From contig CAYLPU010000006.1 of the NCBI GenBank assembly GCA_964385635.1, positions 21,218 to 85,217 on the forward strand: DNA of 64,000 nucleotides, written 5' to 3'. Source of the DNA: CAYLPU01 sp964385635. Its GTDB lineage: Bacteria; Chloroflexota; Anaerolineae; B4-G1. The number at the start of each line of letters is the position of its first letter. Position 1 is the first letter of the stretch. Of this stretch, positions 17,157 to 26,808 are shown one piece after another. The position numbers were made by a program, and so were the translations under genes. Below the pieces are notes generated by a model. That model made no database searches. It was not told the DNA's origin and saw nothing but the letters and a program-made list of their open reading frames with translations.

Positions 17157-19661
17157 ATGTCCAAGTTCACCCTCCTTGATCTGAAACCTTACTTCAACGC
17201 TGGCCGTGACCCCGGTGACTGGCATCCGGAAATCGGGGGGAGGCTCAAGGCGCTACCCGCTGGACAGCAGACCTTCTGGGGCATTCCCTTCGACCTCGGC
17301 CCGACCGAGGGCAAATGCTGGCTGGTGCTGGACCGCGGTAGTGAGGCTGTAACGCTACGACTGTCCGGGACAGCCAGATACCTGGTGATAGCGCATTTCT
17401 GCGATGAGTCGCACGACCCTGAGGGGCAGGCGCAGCCGGCCGACTACGCAGTCGGGGACATCACGCGGCCGGGGGAGCACCTGGCTGACTACATTCTGGC
17501 CTACGCCGACGGGAGCGAATACCGCCAGATCATCCGGAACCGCTTCGAAGTCAGCGAGGCGGTGGTATACTGGGGACAGCGGGCCTTCGCCGCTCGGCCA
17601 CACGTCGAAGACGAGCCCTGTGACTGGCGTGGGCCCTATCCGGCCAGGCGATGGGGCTGGTACCAGACCGGCGTTGATCCAGGACCCTATTGGGAAGGGT
17701 CTCAATACTGGATCTATGCCCTGGAGAACCCGCATCCGGACAGGGAACTGGTGGCCATCCGGCTGGAGCCTACAGGTGCCAACCGGCTGGCGGTGGCTGG
17801 GATCACCCTGTATCATGGCCAAGAGCATCCATTGCGACACCACCGCCTGGAGTCGCTGCAGGTCACATTGCCGGATCCAGCCTTACCCGGTGACGTGGAG
17901 ACCTCTGTTGATCTAGGAAGCATCGCCCGCCGCTACGCCGTCCCGGCCTTCGATCCGGGAAGCTGGCTCGAGGATCAGCCGAAAGGCTGGGGGGAGGAGG
18001 TCTCGCCACTACAGCCCACCTCCCAATTGCTGCTGGATGTCACGGCCAGTCCCGACGCTACGCTGCGGGTAGACGACCATCAGGTAGACCTACGCCCGGT
18101 CTATGAGGACGGCCAGGGGCAAAGCGCCGACGGGCGGGTGCGCGTCGAAGTCCTGACTCCGCACAAGACGTGGGTCCACGTCATCGTTGAGGATGAAAGC
18201 ACCGGCCGGCCAACCCCCGCACGCGTCCACTTCCGAGCACGCGACGGCCGCTACCTGCCACCGTATGGCCACCGTCACGAGGTCAACGACAACTGGTTCG
18301 AGGACTATGGTGGCGACCTGAAGCTAGGCTCCACTCAGTATGCCTACGTGGACGGTCGCTTTCAGATCGAGTTGCCGGTGGGCGAAGTATACGTCGAGAT
18401 TGCCAAGGGTTTCGAGTACCAACCAGTGCGACGACGGCTCGTCATTCAGCCTGGGCAGCGCGAACTGACGCTGCACATCCACCGCGCCTTTGATTGGCGT
18501 TGCCAGGGCTGGGTGACGGCCGACACCCACGTCCACTTTCTGTCCCCACAGACGGCCTGGCTGGAGGCCCAGGCTGAGGGCGTCAACCTGGTCAACCTGC
18601 TGGCTTCGCAGTGGGGCGATTTGTTCACCAACGTGGCCGATATTACCGGCGACCTATCCGGCGTCAGCCGTGATGACACTCTCATCTGGGTGGGCACCGA
18701 AAACCGCCAGCACATGCTGGGGCACATGAGTCTGCTCGGAACGAAGGGGGAGCCGGTCTTCCCCATGTGCGCCAGCGGCCCTGAAGAAAGCTACCTGGGC
18801 GACCCGACCTGGATGAGTCTGGCGGAGTGGGCCGATCTCTGCCGGGAACGGGAGGGACTGGTCGTGATCCCTCACTTTCCGAATCCGTACTGCGAGGTCG
18901 CTGCGGACATCGTGCTGGGCAAGGTGGATGCGGCCGAGATTCGCTACTTCACCCCCGCGCTGGACAGCTTCAACGTGCGCGAGTGGTACCGCTTCCTGAA
19001 CTGCGGCTATCGGGTGGCGGCCGTGGGTGGAACGGACAAGATGAGCGCTGGGATGCCGGTGGGCGGGGTGCGTACCTACGCCCACCTTGGGGATGAGGAG
19101 TTCGTCTTCGCCAATTGGGCCAGGGCAGTGAGGGCCGGGCGCACCTTCACCACCAGCGGCCCATTGATTGGACTGTTGGTCGAAGGATGTGCCCCAGGGG
19201 ACGAGATTCGCCTGCCGGCTGGTGGTGGCACGCTGGAGGTGGAAGCGTGGGTGCAGTCCGTCCAACCGTTCCACGAGTTACAGATCGTCGTCAATGGGCA
19301 AATTATGGCGCGCCAGGAGACTGAGGAAGGCACATTGCAGACGCGGCTGCGCAGCAAGGTTCGGCTGGAGGGGAGTGCCTGGATCGCTGCTCGCTGCGTC
19401 AGTCGGCTGAAGGTCTGGCACGTCCGACCCGTGCACATCGCGGCTCACACGTCACCGGTGTACGTGTGCTGCGGCGACGCAGAGCTGTTCAGCCCATCCG
19501 ATGCCACCTACATGCTGACGCTGATTGACGGTGGGCTGACCTGGCTGGACACGCTATCCATTCCGGCCAGCCCTGAGCGGTACGCGCGCATCCGTGGCGT
19601 GTTTGAAACGGCTCACGCCAACCTGAGTCAGCGCCTCGCCAAGCACAGCCACACCGCATGA
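17157..19661 (+). CDS. CehA/McbA-family metallohydrolase, large
   Basis: An 834-residue protein. The C-terminal part (about 450-720) is a PHP-like metallohydrolase domain as in CehA/McbA proteins: His458 and His460 in ADTHVHF, His573 in VVIPHFPNP, and 'VAAVGGTDKMSAGM' for a late metal-binding Asp. About 450 residues of N-terminal beta-rich domains precede it, and a beta domain follows it. Named relatives hydrolyse carbaryl-type carbamates, but most are uncharacterised. No clear signal peptide is seen. It follows the kinase by 28 bases and precedes an amidohydrolase, so it probably cleaves an ester, amide or phosphate bond in the same pathway. Confidence 0.8.
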   Translation: MSKFTLLDLKPYFNAGRDPGDWHPEIGGRLKALPAGQQTFWGIPFDLGPTEGKCWLVLDRGSEAVTLRLSGTARYLVIAHFCDESHDPEGQAQPADYAVGDITRPGEHLADYILAYADGSEYRQIIRNRFEVSEAVVYWGQRAFAARPHVEDEPCDWRGPYPARRWGWYQTGVDPGPYWEGSQYWIYALENPHPDRELVAIRLEPTGANRLAVAGITLYHGQEHPLRHHRLESLQVTLPDPALPGDVETSVDLGSIARRYAVPAFDPGSWLEDQPKGWGEEVSPLQPTSQLLLDVTASPDATLRVDDHQVDLRPVYEDGQGQSADGRVRVEVLTPHKTWVHVIVEDESTGRPTPARVHFRARDGRYLPPYGHRHEVNDNWFEDYGGDLKLGSTQYAYVDGRFQIELPVGEVYVEIAKGFEYQPVRRRLVIQPGQRELTLHIHRAFDWRCQGWVTADTHVHFLSPQTAWLEAQAEGVNLVNLLASQWGDLFTNVADITGDLSGVSRDDTLIWVGTENRQHMLGHMSLLGTKGEPVFPMCASGPEESYLGDPTWMSLAEWADLCREREGLVVIPHFPNPYCEVAADIVLGKVDAAEIRYFTPALDSFNVREWYRFLNCGYRVAAVGGTDKMSAGMPVGGVRTYAHLGDEEFVFANWARAVRAGRTFTTSGPLIGLLVEGCAPGDEIRLPAGGGTLEVEAWVQSVQPFHELQIVVNGQIMARQETEEGTLQTRLRSKVRLEGSAWIAARCVSRLKVWHVRPVHIAAHTSPVYVCCGDAELFSPSDATYMLTLIDGGLTWLDTLSIPASPERYARIRGVFETAHANLSQRLAKHSHTA

Positions 19662-19709
19662 ATGCAGGCTCAGAGCTGCAAGAGTTCGGAAGCCAGATGG
19701 AGGTAGAAA

Positions 19710-20924
19710 ATGATGACGATAGTAATCAAGAATGCCAGGATCATAGAAGCCACAGGCGCTGAACCCATCGCCGATGGCGTTGTGATAGTAGAAGGGGAGC
19801 ACATCGCGGCGGTCGGCCCCAGTGATGCGGTCGAAGTGCCAGCAGGCGACGACGTGCGAGTGATTGACGCTGAGGGGGGAACTGTCCTGCCCGGCCTGAT
19901 GGACATGCACGTCCATATCGTAGGGGAGATGACCGTAGAGGAAAGATTGGAGGGCTTCACCCCACGGGTGGTCGCAGCTCACACGCTACGGGTGATGGCC
20001 ACGTTGGAAGACGTGGTGCGCAGTGGAGTGACCACCCTGCGCGAGTGTGGTTTTCCGCACCATGGGGTTTTTGCCTTACGAGAGGCCATCGACGACGGCC
20101 GCTATCTCGGGCCCAGACTGTTCCTCAGCGGGCGAGCGCTCACCGCCACGGGCGGTCACGGCGATTGGGTCAGCGTGCAGGTGGATGGCCTCGACGCGGT
20201 AAGAAAGGCAGCTCGTGCCGAGATGAAAGCCGGGGCCGACTGGATCAAGTTGATGGCTACGGGCGGCACGGCCACGCCGGGAGAGCGCACCTTGGATGTG
20301 CAGCTTACTGTGGCAGAGATGGCAGCAGCCGTGGACGAGGCACACCGTCGGGGCAAAAAGGTATGCGCCCATTGCTCGTGTCTGGAGGGGGCGCGAGCAC
20401 TCGTCGAGGCCAGGGTGGACTCCATCGAGCATGGCATCGTGCTTGACGACGGCGTGGTCCAAGACATGGTGGATAGGGGTATCTGGCTGATGCCAAGCCT
20501 CAAGTGCACGGCCATCGAAGGCGAGAGCGGACCGGAGAGCGGGATTGCCGATTTCATCCGGGAGAAGGCACGCGGAATCTACAAGACGCAGATGCGATCT
20601 TTCCAGCGGGCGCTGGCGGCAGGGGTACAGATCGCGGCCGGCACCGACGCCGGGCCGCCCTACCTGCCGCTGGGACGAGAGAGCCTGGTTCTGGAATTGG
20701 CGGTGATGGTTGAATTAGGCATGACGCCACTGGCCGCCATCGAGTCCTGCACACGCCAGGCTGCTCGTTTACTGGGGGCGGAGGACACCCTGGGCACGCT
20801 CGAGGAGGGCAAGTTGGCCGATATCATGCTGGTCGACAGAAATCCGTTGGAAGACATTACTACGCTGAATCGCGTCCGGTGGGTGATGAAGGCTGGGAGG
20901 CTTATTGAGAGCGGCTCTCGGTAG
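19710..20924 (+). CDS. amidohydrolase-family protein (imidazolonepropionase/prolidase-like)
   Basis: A 404-residue TIM-barrel metal hydrolase. Metal-site motifs: GLMDMHVHI (HxH), the carbamylated-lysine-type WIKLMATGG, CAHCSCLEGA and SIEHG for the two later His, and AAGTDAGPP for the catalytic Asp. The barrel is flanked by N- and C-terminal strands (EEGKLADIMLVDRNPL), the usual composite beta domain. GGAGG sits before tandem ATGs at 19710/19713; either may start. Cyclic amides, imides or dipeptides are typical substrates. Forms a run with the CehA-type enzyme and the M24 protein. Confidence 0.9.
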   Translation: MMTIVIKNARIIEATGAEPIADGVVIVEGEHIAAVGPSDAVEVPAGDDVRVIDAEGGTVLPGLMDMHVHIVGEMTVEERLEGFTPRVVAAHTLRVMATLEDVVRSGVTTLRECGFPHHGVFALREAIDDGRYLGPRLFLSGRALTATGGHGDWVSVQVDGLDAVRKAARAEMKAGADWIKLMATGGTATPGERTLDVQLTVAEMAAAVDEAHRRGKKVCAHCSCLEGARALVEARVDSIEHGIVLDDGVVQDMVDRGIWLMPSLKCTAIEGESGPESGIADFIREKARGIYKTQMRSFQRALAAGVQIAAGTDAGPPYLPLGRESLVLELAVMVELGMTPLAAIESCTRQAARLLGAEDTLGTLEEGKLADIMLVDRNPLEDITTLNRVRWVMKAGRLIESGSR

Positions 20925-21011
20925 ACATAGGGCCCGGGCCTGAAGTCGAGACGAGAGCAGGTTTTTGCCTGTCTATTTGAGCGGCGATGCGTAATGAGCA
21001 AGGAGGATAGG

Positions 21012-21608
21012 ATGGCTGACAAGGTACGGGAAATCGTGTACTTCGAGAAGCCTGGAAAGGTAAACACGGACAAGGTGATTGAGGTCGTGGCCAAGCGGAT
21101 GGAGGAGGGCGATTTGGACACCGTGATCGTGGCCAGCACCACCGGCTACACAGCCCTGAGACTCTCTGATGCGCTGGGCGACCGGGCGCGTATCATCAGC
21201 GTGGCCGAGACCCCGCTGATACGTGAGTGGGGATACGAGTACCCTTGCCTGGACTCTGACAACAAGGCAGAGCTAGAGCGGCGTGGGGTGGTCGTCGCAG
21301 ACAAGGTACCCTACCTGTTTCACAGCTCGGTGCTGGACTACAGCAAGTGGAAGGCCGCGACCCCAGAGATCATCCTGCGCGAGACGTTGTACGCCTTTGG
21401 ACAGGGTCTCAAGGTAGCCGTGGAGGTGGTGTTGATCGCTGTGGCTAGCGGCTTCGTCGAGCCCTTTGGGGACGTGATTGGCATCGGCGGCACCTCACGG
21501 GGGGCAGACACAGCCATCGTGATGAACGCCACCTATCCTAACCATGCTTTGAGCAAGGACCCTGAGAAACGAATGTGCATCAAGGAGATCTTGTGCAAGG
21601 TACGGTAG
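21012..21608 (+). CDS. stand-alone pyruvate kinase C-terminal-like protein
   Basis: A 198-residue protein resembling only the C-terminal alpha/beta domain of pyruvate kinase; it has no catalytic barrel. It opens with 'VREIVYFEKPGKVNTDKVIE', followed by VIVASTTGYTALRLSDAL, the phosphate-loop-like part of this domain, and ends with VIGIGGTSRGADTAIV. Such stand-alone domains occur near catabolic genes in anaerobes; function unknown. ATG 21012 is chosen because AGGAGG lies 5 bases upstream; the in-frame ATG at 20994 precedes that site. Confidence 0.75.
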   Translation: MADKVREIVYFEKPGKVNTDKVIEVVAKRMEEGDLDTVIVASTTGYTALRLSDALGDRARIISVAETPLIREWGYEYPCLDSDNKAELERRGVVVADKVPYLFHSSVLDYSKWKAATPEIILRETLYAFGQGLKVAVEVVLIAVASGFVEPFGDVIGIGGTSRGADTAIVMNATYPNHALSKDPEKRMCIKEILCKVR

Positions 21609-21633
21609 AGGTGATATGATCTGGAGGTGTGAG

Positions 21634-22905
21634 ATGGAATTTGATTACGCTACTCTTTCGGGAGCCTACACGGAATGGATCGATTATCCGAGCTATGATC
21701 TGGGGCATGATTTTTCCAGGGAGGAGTATGAACTCCGCCTGGCGCGGGCGCGGGAGTTGATGGCCCAAGAGGGGCTCGACGCGTTGGTGGTCACCACGAG
21801 TCTGAATGGGCACTGGTTCACGAGCTTCCTCGAGCCGCACGAATGGCATGATCAGTGCCAGGCACGCTCGGCATGGTTCATCCTGACGCCAACCGATGAC
21901 TATCTGTACATGACACCGACCGCCTGCGGCGAGCACTTCAACACCACGCGTCGAAGCACCTGGGTGACGCACATCCGTGCCATCGTCGAGAGAACCCTTT
22001 GGCCGCGCTATGAAATATGGGACGTTGCCCAGATGCCCTGGGTCTTCACCGATCTGGGGTTAGAACAAGGCCGCTTGGGTTTCGAGTTGGGCGACTGCAT
22101 GACGATGGGTATCACTTTCAGCGACTTTATGCGCTTGCGGGAGCTGATGCCTCACGCTCAGTTGGTGGACGGATCCCCGGTGATTCGCAGGCTGATGCAG
22201 ATACCTACGCCAGAGGAGGTATCGCGTGTGCGCCAGGCTTGCCAGGCGGGCGTGTGGATACACGAGCAGGTCCCTCATATCCTCAAGCCAGGTTTGACGG
22301 AGAAAGAGTTTCGTCGCAAGCTGGAGGATGCCTTTGCCGCGCAGTTCGGTGAGGGGTATTCCTATCGGAGCGATGGCGCATGGGACATCCGCAACCCTGA
22401 AGGCGGAGATTCGTCCCCCTTCCACTTCGTCGCCACCGACCGCAAGTTCCGGAAGGGGGACACCATTTGTCGTGGTTGGAGTGGCGCTATCTATCGTGGC
22501 TATATCGCCGACCTGGACCGTGTGTGGCACATCGGCGAGCCGCCAGAGATCGTGAAGAAATGGTATCGGGTGAACTGGGAGTGCGTGCGGGCCATGGAGG
22601 AGATGATCAAGCCAGGCAATACTCTCTCCGATGTCTACGCGGCGTGCGCCCGGGTGGAGCAGAAGCACAATATGCCAGAGCGAGTGGCCGGCCGGGCGGG
22701 ACACGGGCTGCGCAATACCAGCGGTCTCTCTGTTCATCCGGACAACCACATAGTGCTTGAACCAGGTATGCTCTTTTCCTGCGAGCCGATGTTCTGTAGT
22801 GAATGGGGCTTTTTTGACCTCGAGGATCAGTTTCTGGTCACGGAGACGGGATACGAGATCCTGCACAAACGGGCTCCTGAGCAGATACCTACTATCAAAG
22901 TTTGA
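21634..22905 (+). CDS. M24-family (creatinase/Xaa-Pro peptidase-like) protein with altered metal site
   Basis: A 423-residue pita-bread protein with an N-terminal creatinase-type domain (about 1-175) and a C-terminal M24 domain. Of the usual five metal ligands, Asp293 (GYIADLDR), His357 (AGHGLRN), Glu384 (SCEPMF) and Glu397 (DLEDQFL) are present. The first Asp, expected 11 residues before Asp293, is Trp282 (RGWSGAIYRG). Creatinase and DddP-like relatives also depart from the standard site, so this may be a hydrolase or lyase of a small amino compound rather than a peptidase. ATG 21634 follows GGAGG by 6 bases. Confidence 0.85.
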   Translation: MEFDYATLSGAYTEWIDYPSYDLGHDFSREEYELRLARARELMAQEGLDALVVTTSLNGHWFTSFLEPHEWHDQCQARSAWFILTPTDDYLYMTPTACGEHFNTTRRSTWVTHIRAIVERTLWPRYEIWDVAQMPWVFTDLGLEQGRLGFELGDCMTMGITFSDFMRLRELMPHAQLVDGSPVIRRLMQIPTPEEVSRVRQACQAGVWIHEQVPHILKPGLTEKEFRRKLEDAFAAQFGEGYSYRSDGAWDIRNPEGGDSSPFHFVATDRKFRKGDTICRGWSGAIYRGYIADLDRVWHIGEPPEIVKKWYRVNWECVRAMEEMIKPGNTLSDVYAACARVEQKHNMPERVAGRAGHGLRNTSGLSVHPDNHIVLEPGMLFSCEPMFCSEWGFFDLEDQFLVTETGYEILHKRAPEQIPTIKV

Positions 22906-22968
22906 GTGTGCCGGTGGGTCCGTTGTATTGGCACAGGGAGGTAGAAGGTATTTTTTCGATGAATCGGG

Positions 22969-23023
22969 GTAGGGGCAGGCCTTGTACCTGCCCAAGAGGG
23001 CGACCACGAGGGTTCGCCCCTAC
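22969..23023 (+). repeat. dispersed palindromic repeat (GTAGGGGC ends)
   Basis: GTAGGGGCAGG at the left and GCCCCTAC at the right frame two inner arms (AGGCCTTGTACCT; GGGCGACCACGAGGG). A shorter copy of the left half lies on the opposite strand at 27296-27319. It fills the gap before the D-aminoacylase-like gene. Confidence 0.65.
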
Positions 23024-23046
23024 ATATTGATGATACGGTAGGAGCC

Positions 23047-24642
23047 ATGTTTGATCTGATCATTCGCAACGGGCGTGTTATTGATGGCACTGGCACACCC
23101 TGGATGCGAGGTGACATAGGCATCCAGGGTGAGCGGATCGTAGCCTTCGGTCATCTGGGCGCAGCGGAAGCCGGGGAGATCATCAATGTGGATGGCAACG
23201 TCGTCTGCCCGGGAATCGTGGACATCCATAGTCACTCCGATTGGTCCATCACGTCGAATCCCGGGGCGGATAGCACCCTGCGACAGGGTGTGACTACGGA
23301 AGTGATGGGCAACTGCGGCATGTCGATATCGCCCGTCAGCGAGCGCAACCGGGCGATGGTGGAGAACCTGCTCTGGAAAGCCAAGTCCGATGACACCGTC
23401 AACTGGACAACTATGGCCGAGTGGTTCGACCGCGTGGAAAAGGCCCAGCCGGCGATCAACGTCGTCTCCCTGGTGGGGCACGGGACCATCAGGGCTGCTG
23501 TGATCGGGGATGAGAGCCGGTTCACCACGCCCGAAGAAGTCGAGGCAATGAAGATCCTGTTGGAACAGGCCTTGGACGAGGGGGCCGCAGGTTTGTCCTC
23601 GGGTCTCGAATACCTGCCGGCCAATCAGACATCCACAGAGGAGTTGATCGAGTTGAACCATGTGGTGGCGCGTCACGGCCGTATGTATGCGACCCACATG
23701 CGCGATCGCAGTTTCTGGTTCGTGGAGTCGGTGCAGGAGTGTATCCACATCGCCGCTAAGACCGGAGTCGCTTTCCAGTGTTCGCACATGGGTGCCAAGC
23801 CTGGCCCAGGCGACCGTGACATGGTACAGCAGACTGTCCAGAACATGCTACTCGACGCCAGGAATCGCGGCATTGATATCCTGGCAGATGTCAACCATGT
23901 TTACCGGTGGGGCAATGGTGGCCTGCTGCCCTTCTTGCCCCCTTGGGTGACGGCGGAAGGAATCGAAAAGGCGCATATCTGTCTGAAGGATTCTGAGATA
24001 CGGGAAAGGATCAAAAGGGATTTCGATCGCTACTGGCTACATCCCAGGGAAGGGCGATGGGATGACATCAGGTTGAGACGTGCGCCAAGCTCTCCACAAT
24101 GGGAAGGTATGACCATCGGGGAAATCAGCCGCCAAGAGGGACGAGATGGCTACGACGTGATCATGGACATCCTGGACGCCGACCCCGAGATGCAGGCTAT
24201 GGCCAACGGCCTGGAGTATACTGAGGAAACAGTGCGTTTGCAGGCGGCTTCCCCTCTCTTTGCCATTGCTTCCGACACGACCACGCTGGCTCCCACGGGA
24301 CTCCTTGCCTCCTACGCGGCTCACCCTCATCACTACGGGTGGGTCCCGCATGTGCTTGCTCGCTGGGTGCGAGAGTGGAAGTGGTTGAGTCTCGAGGAAG
24401 CCATCCGCAAGATGACCTCCTTACCAGCGTCCAGGGTGGGCTTGAAAGATCGTGGCTTGATCCGGCCCGGCATGTATGCGGACCTGATGGTTCTCGATGA
24501 TTTGAAGATCCTGGACACCTCGACTTTTGAGAACCCGATCAGCCTCCCGGAAGGGATTCACTACGTCATTGTAAATGGCCAGGTGGCTGTTCGGCAGGGA
24601 GAACCTACCGGCGTCAGGGCAGGCAGAGTGCTGCGTTTCTGA
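23047..24642 (+). CDS. N-acyl-D-amino-acid deacylase-like amidohydrolase
   Basis: A 531-residue amidohydrolase of the D-aminoacylase/dihydroorotase-like branch. Visible: VVCPGIVDIHSHSDW (HxH), GVTTEVMGNCGMSISP (the family GNCG motif), MYATHMRDR, QCSHMGAKPG and IASDTTTLAP, where the catalytic Asp is expected. The C-terminal 'RPGMYADLMVLDD' belongs to the beta-sandwich. The family removes acyl groups from D-amino acids or opens cyclic amides. Position after the M24-like gene suggests sequential hydrolysis of one amide-containing compound (inference). Confidence 0.88.
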   Translation: MFDLIIRNGRVIDGTGTPWMRGDIGIQGERIVAFGHLGAAEAGEIINVDGNVVCPGIVDIHSHSDWSITSNPGADSTLRQGVTTEVMGNCGMSISPVSERNRAMVENLLWKAKSDDTVNWTTMAEWFDRVEKAQPAINVVSLVGHGTIRAAVIGDESRFTTPEEVEAMKILLEQALDEGAAGLSSGLEYLPANQTSTEELIELNHVVARHGRMYATHMRDRSFWFVESVQECIHIAAKTGVAFQCSHMGAKPGPGDRDMVQQTVQNMLLDARNRGIDILADVNHVYRWGNGGLLPFLPPWVTAEGIEKAHICLKDSEIRERIKRDFDRYWLHPREGRWDDIRLRRAPSSPQWEGMTIGEISRQEGRDGYDVIMDILDADPEMQAMANGLEYTEETVRLQAASPLFAIASDTTTLAPTGLLASYAAHPHHYGWVPHVLARWVREWKWLSLEEAIRKMTSLPASRVGLKDRGLIRPGMYADLMVLDDLKILDTSTFENPISLPEGIHYVIVNGQVAVRQGEPTGVRAGRVLRF

Positions 24643-24699
24643 GCCAATGTGTGAATAGCGCGGACGAGCGGTTAGCAGAATACAAGAGTAGAGACAGCG

Positions 24700-26241
24700 G
24701 TGATAAAATCGCATAGTACGCGTACTCGCAATCCAGCTCGAAACACCAAGAGTCCCTACCTGCTAGGCGTGGATGTAGGCACATTGAGCACCAAGGGGGT
24801 GCTGACCGACATCAACGGTGCGGTTTTGGCCAGGGCTGCCGCCGAGCACAGCGTGCGCCATCCTCAGCCTGGCTGGATGGAACACGATGCTGAACGGGAT
24901 TGGTGGGGCGATTTTGTTAGGGTCGTGCGCGAACTCTTGGAGAAAGCCTGCTTGCCGTCGGGAGAGATAGCCGCTCTGTGCATCAGCGGCCTTTTCCCAG
25001 CCTTGTGCCCTGCCGATGAGACAGGACAGCCTCTCCGTCATGCTGTCCTCTACGCTGATTCCAGGGCAGCGGATGAAGTGGAACACGTAAGAACTGTAAC
25101 CGGGGCCACGCTGAAGGGAGACGAAGTTGTTCCCAAACTCCTCTGGCTGCGGAAGAATGAGCCTGATGTTTTCCTGCGAACGAGAATGGTCTTCAGTGTG
25201 CCAGGATATGTGGTCTATCGATTAACAGGGCAGTATTGCATGGATCCTCAGACGGCTTTCCGCATGGGCGGTATAGCCGACGAGAACCGCTGTGGGTGGC
25301 GGGAGGATGTCTGTGCTGAACTGGGCATCGCAGTTGAAATCTTGCCTCCCATTCATTCCTCATTGGACATCATCGGTGGGGTCACAGGTGAGGCGGCTTG
25401 CGAAACCGGGCTTTCAGAGGGCACACCAGTCCTGGTCGGGACAACAGACACTCTGGCCACGCTCCTGGGCAACGGCGTCGTGGAGCAGGGCGAAGCCATG
25501 ATCTACTACGGCACCACCGGCCTGCTCACGGTGTGTAGCCGGGATCTGGAAGAGGTGTTGACCACTTCCGGACTGATTGACGATGAGACACCTTTTATCC
25601 TTGCCGCTTATCTAATGAATTTCGGTGAAGCGCTTGAGTGGTTTGTCGGCCACTTCTTGGAAAAGGAGAAGGGGCTTACCTGTGAGACCTTCGAACTGTA
25701 CGGAGTTCTGGAAGAAGGCTCCACGCAGGTACCTCCAGGCTGCGAGGGCCTGCTGGCAATGCCACATTTCGCAGGTCGTGTTCTCCCCACCGTGGACCCT
25801 TACGCGAAAGGGGCTTTCTTTGGATTGAGCGCCAGGCACACATGTTTTCATCTTTGGCGGGCGTTGCTAGAATCCTTTGGATACGAGATCTATCGAAGTA
25901 TCATTGACTTAGAGAGTAAAGGAATCTCTCTCAGCAGAGTAGTAGCCTCTGGAGGAGGAGCACAGAGCAGGCTGTGGCGACAAATCGTCAGTGATATCAC
26001 CGGGGTGCCCCAAGAATACGTAGAGAATGGCGAGGCAGCACGTGGCGCGGCCTTTCTGGCAGGCTACGGTTTGGGGCTCTTTAAGGATTTGAAGACCATA
26101 CAGAGGGATTGGCTCCAAGTCGAGGATACGACGAGACCGTGTACAGAGGTGCGAGAGAGGTATCGGAGGCTGTTCGCCGTCTACCGGGATCTGGATTCGG
26201 TCCTTGGTAAGCACTACCAAGCGTTAGCAGAAGCATCGTAA
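24700..26241 (+). CDS. FGGY-family carbohydrate kinase, copy 2
   Basis: A 513-residue FGGY kinase with phosphate loop LGVDVGTLSTKG, catalytic Asp in VGTTDTLATLLG, and VVASGGGAQSRLWRQIVSDI for the ATP domain, the standard motif that copy 1 lacks. The GTG at 24700 is the apparent start, but there is no clear ribosome site and the first 20 or so residues are outside the conserved fold, so the true start may be slightly downstream. It ends the + strand catabolic run. With copy 1 it suggests that at least two hydroxyl-bearing intermediates are phosphorylated. Confidence 0.85.
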   Translation: MIKSHSTRTRNPARNTKSPYLLGVDVGTLSTKGVLTDINGAVLARAAAEHSVRHPQPGWMEHDAERDWWGDFVRVVRELLEKACLPSGEIAALCISGLFPALCPADETGQPLRHAVLYADSRAADEVEHVRTVTGATLKGDEVVPKLLWLRKNEPDVFLRTRMVFSVPGYVVYRLTGQYCMDPQTAFRMGGIADENRCGWREDVCAELGIAVEILPPIHSSLDIIGGVTGEAACETGLSEGTPVLVGTTDTLATLLGNGVVEQGEAMIYYGTTGLLTVCSRDLEEVLTTSGLIDDETPFILAAYLMNFGEALEWFVGHFLEKEKGLTCETFELYGVLEEGSTQVPPGCEGLLAMPHFAGRVLPTVDPYAKGAFFGLSARHTCFHLWRALLESFGYEIYRSIIDLESKGISLSRVVASGGGAQSRLWRQIVSDITGVPQEYVENGEAARGAAFLAGYGLGLFKDLKTIQRDWLQVEDTTRPCTEVRERYRRLFAVYRDLDSVLGKHYQALAEAS

Positions 26242-26300
26242 GGCGGCGCAATATGGCCGAGTACAAGTAGGCACAGACTTCTATTTCCTTGTATATGCTA

Positions 26301-26808
26301 TCAGTTGAACAGCGCCAGGAACTCGGCCAGCACGATGGCGGTAGCGCCCCAGACCTTGTGCTCGCCCAGGGCGTAGAAGGGGACGTGCAGTGGTGCCCCG
26401 CGCCAGGTCCAGTCCTCCTCGCGCCGCGTCGCCGGGTCCAGAAGCAGCGGCAGAGGAACGTCCAGTAACTCGGCCACTTCCCTGGGATCGGGCTGAAAGA
26501 GCGTCCCCTTCCTCCCACCCGCCTCCGGGCAGCGAGATCTGGCCGCTGTGGTAGTTCAGGTCGGACGTGCGCACGGTCAGCACCAGGTGGAGCACGCCGT
26601 CGATGGGGTACAGGATCAGCAGGACGCCAGCCTGCCGGGGCTCGACGCCGGGCGGCGGATTGAACGGGAGCGGGCGCGGGGCCATCGTGATCTGCGCCTG
26701 GGGGCCGGGCAGCGGCCCGTGCATTGCGGCGCGGACGTGCTCGATGGTGGGAGCAAGCGAGATGGCCTCGGATGGAGAAACACACGATTTTCCCGTCCAC
26801 CCAGCGTG
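26301..26808 (-). pseudogene. NUDIX (CoA-pyrophosphatase-like) pseudogene lacking the Nudix box
   Basis: On the - strand the N-terminal half reads SLAPTIEHVRAAMHGPLPGP...VLLILYP...TVRTSDLNYHSGQISLPGGG, a clear NUDIX start, and reaches WEEGDALS. The frame then changes, and the reading resumes as FQPDPREVAELLDVPLPLLL...HVPFYALGEHKVWGATAIVL to a TGA at 26301. Roughly 45 codons holding the REx2EExG catalytic box are missing at the join (about 26490-26510). No active pyrophosphohydrolase can be made. The start is approximate; in-frame codons continue to 26868. Confidence 0.85.
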
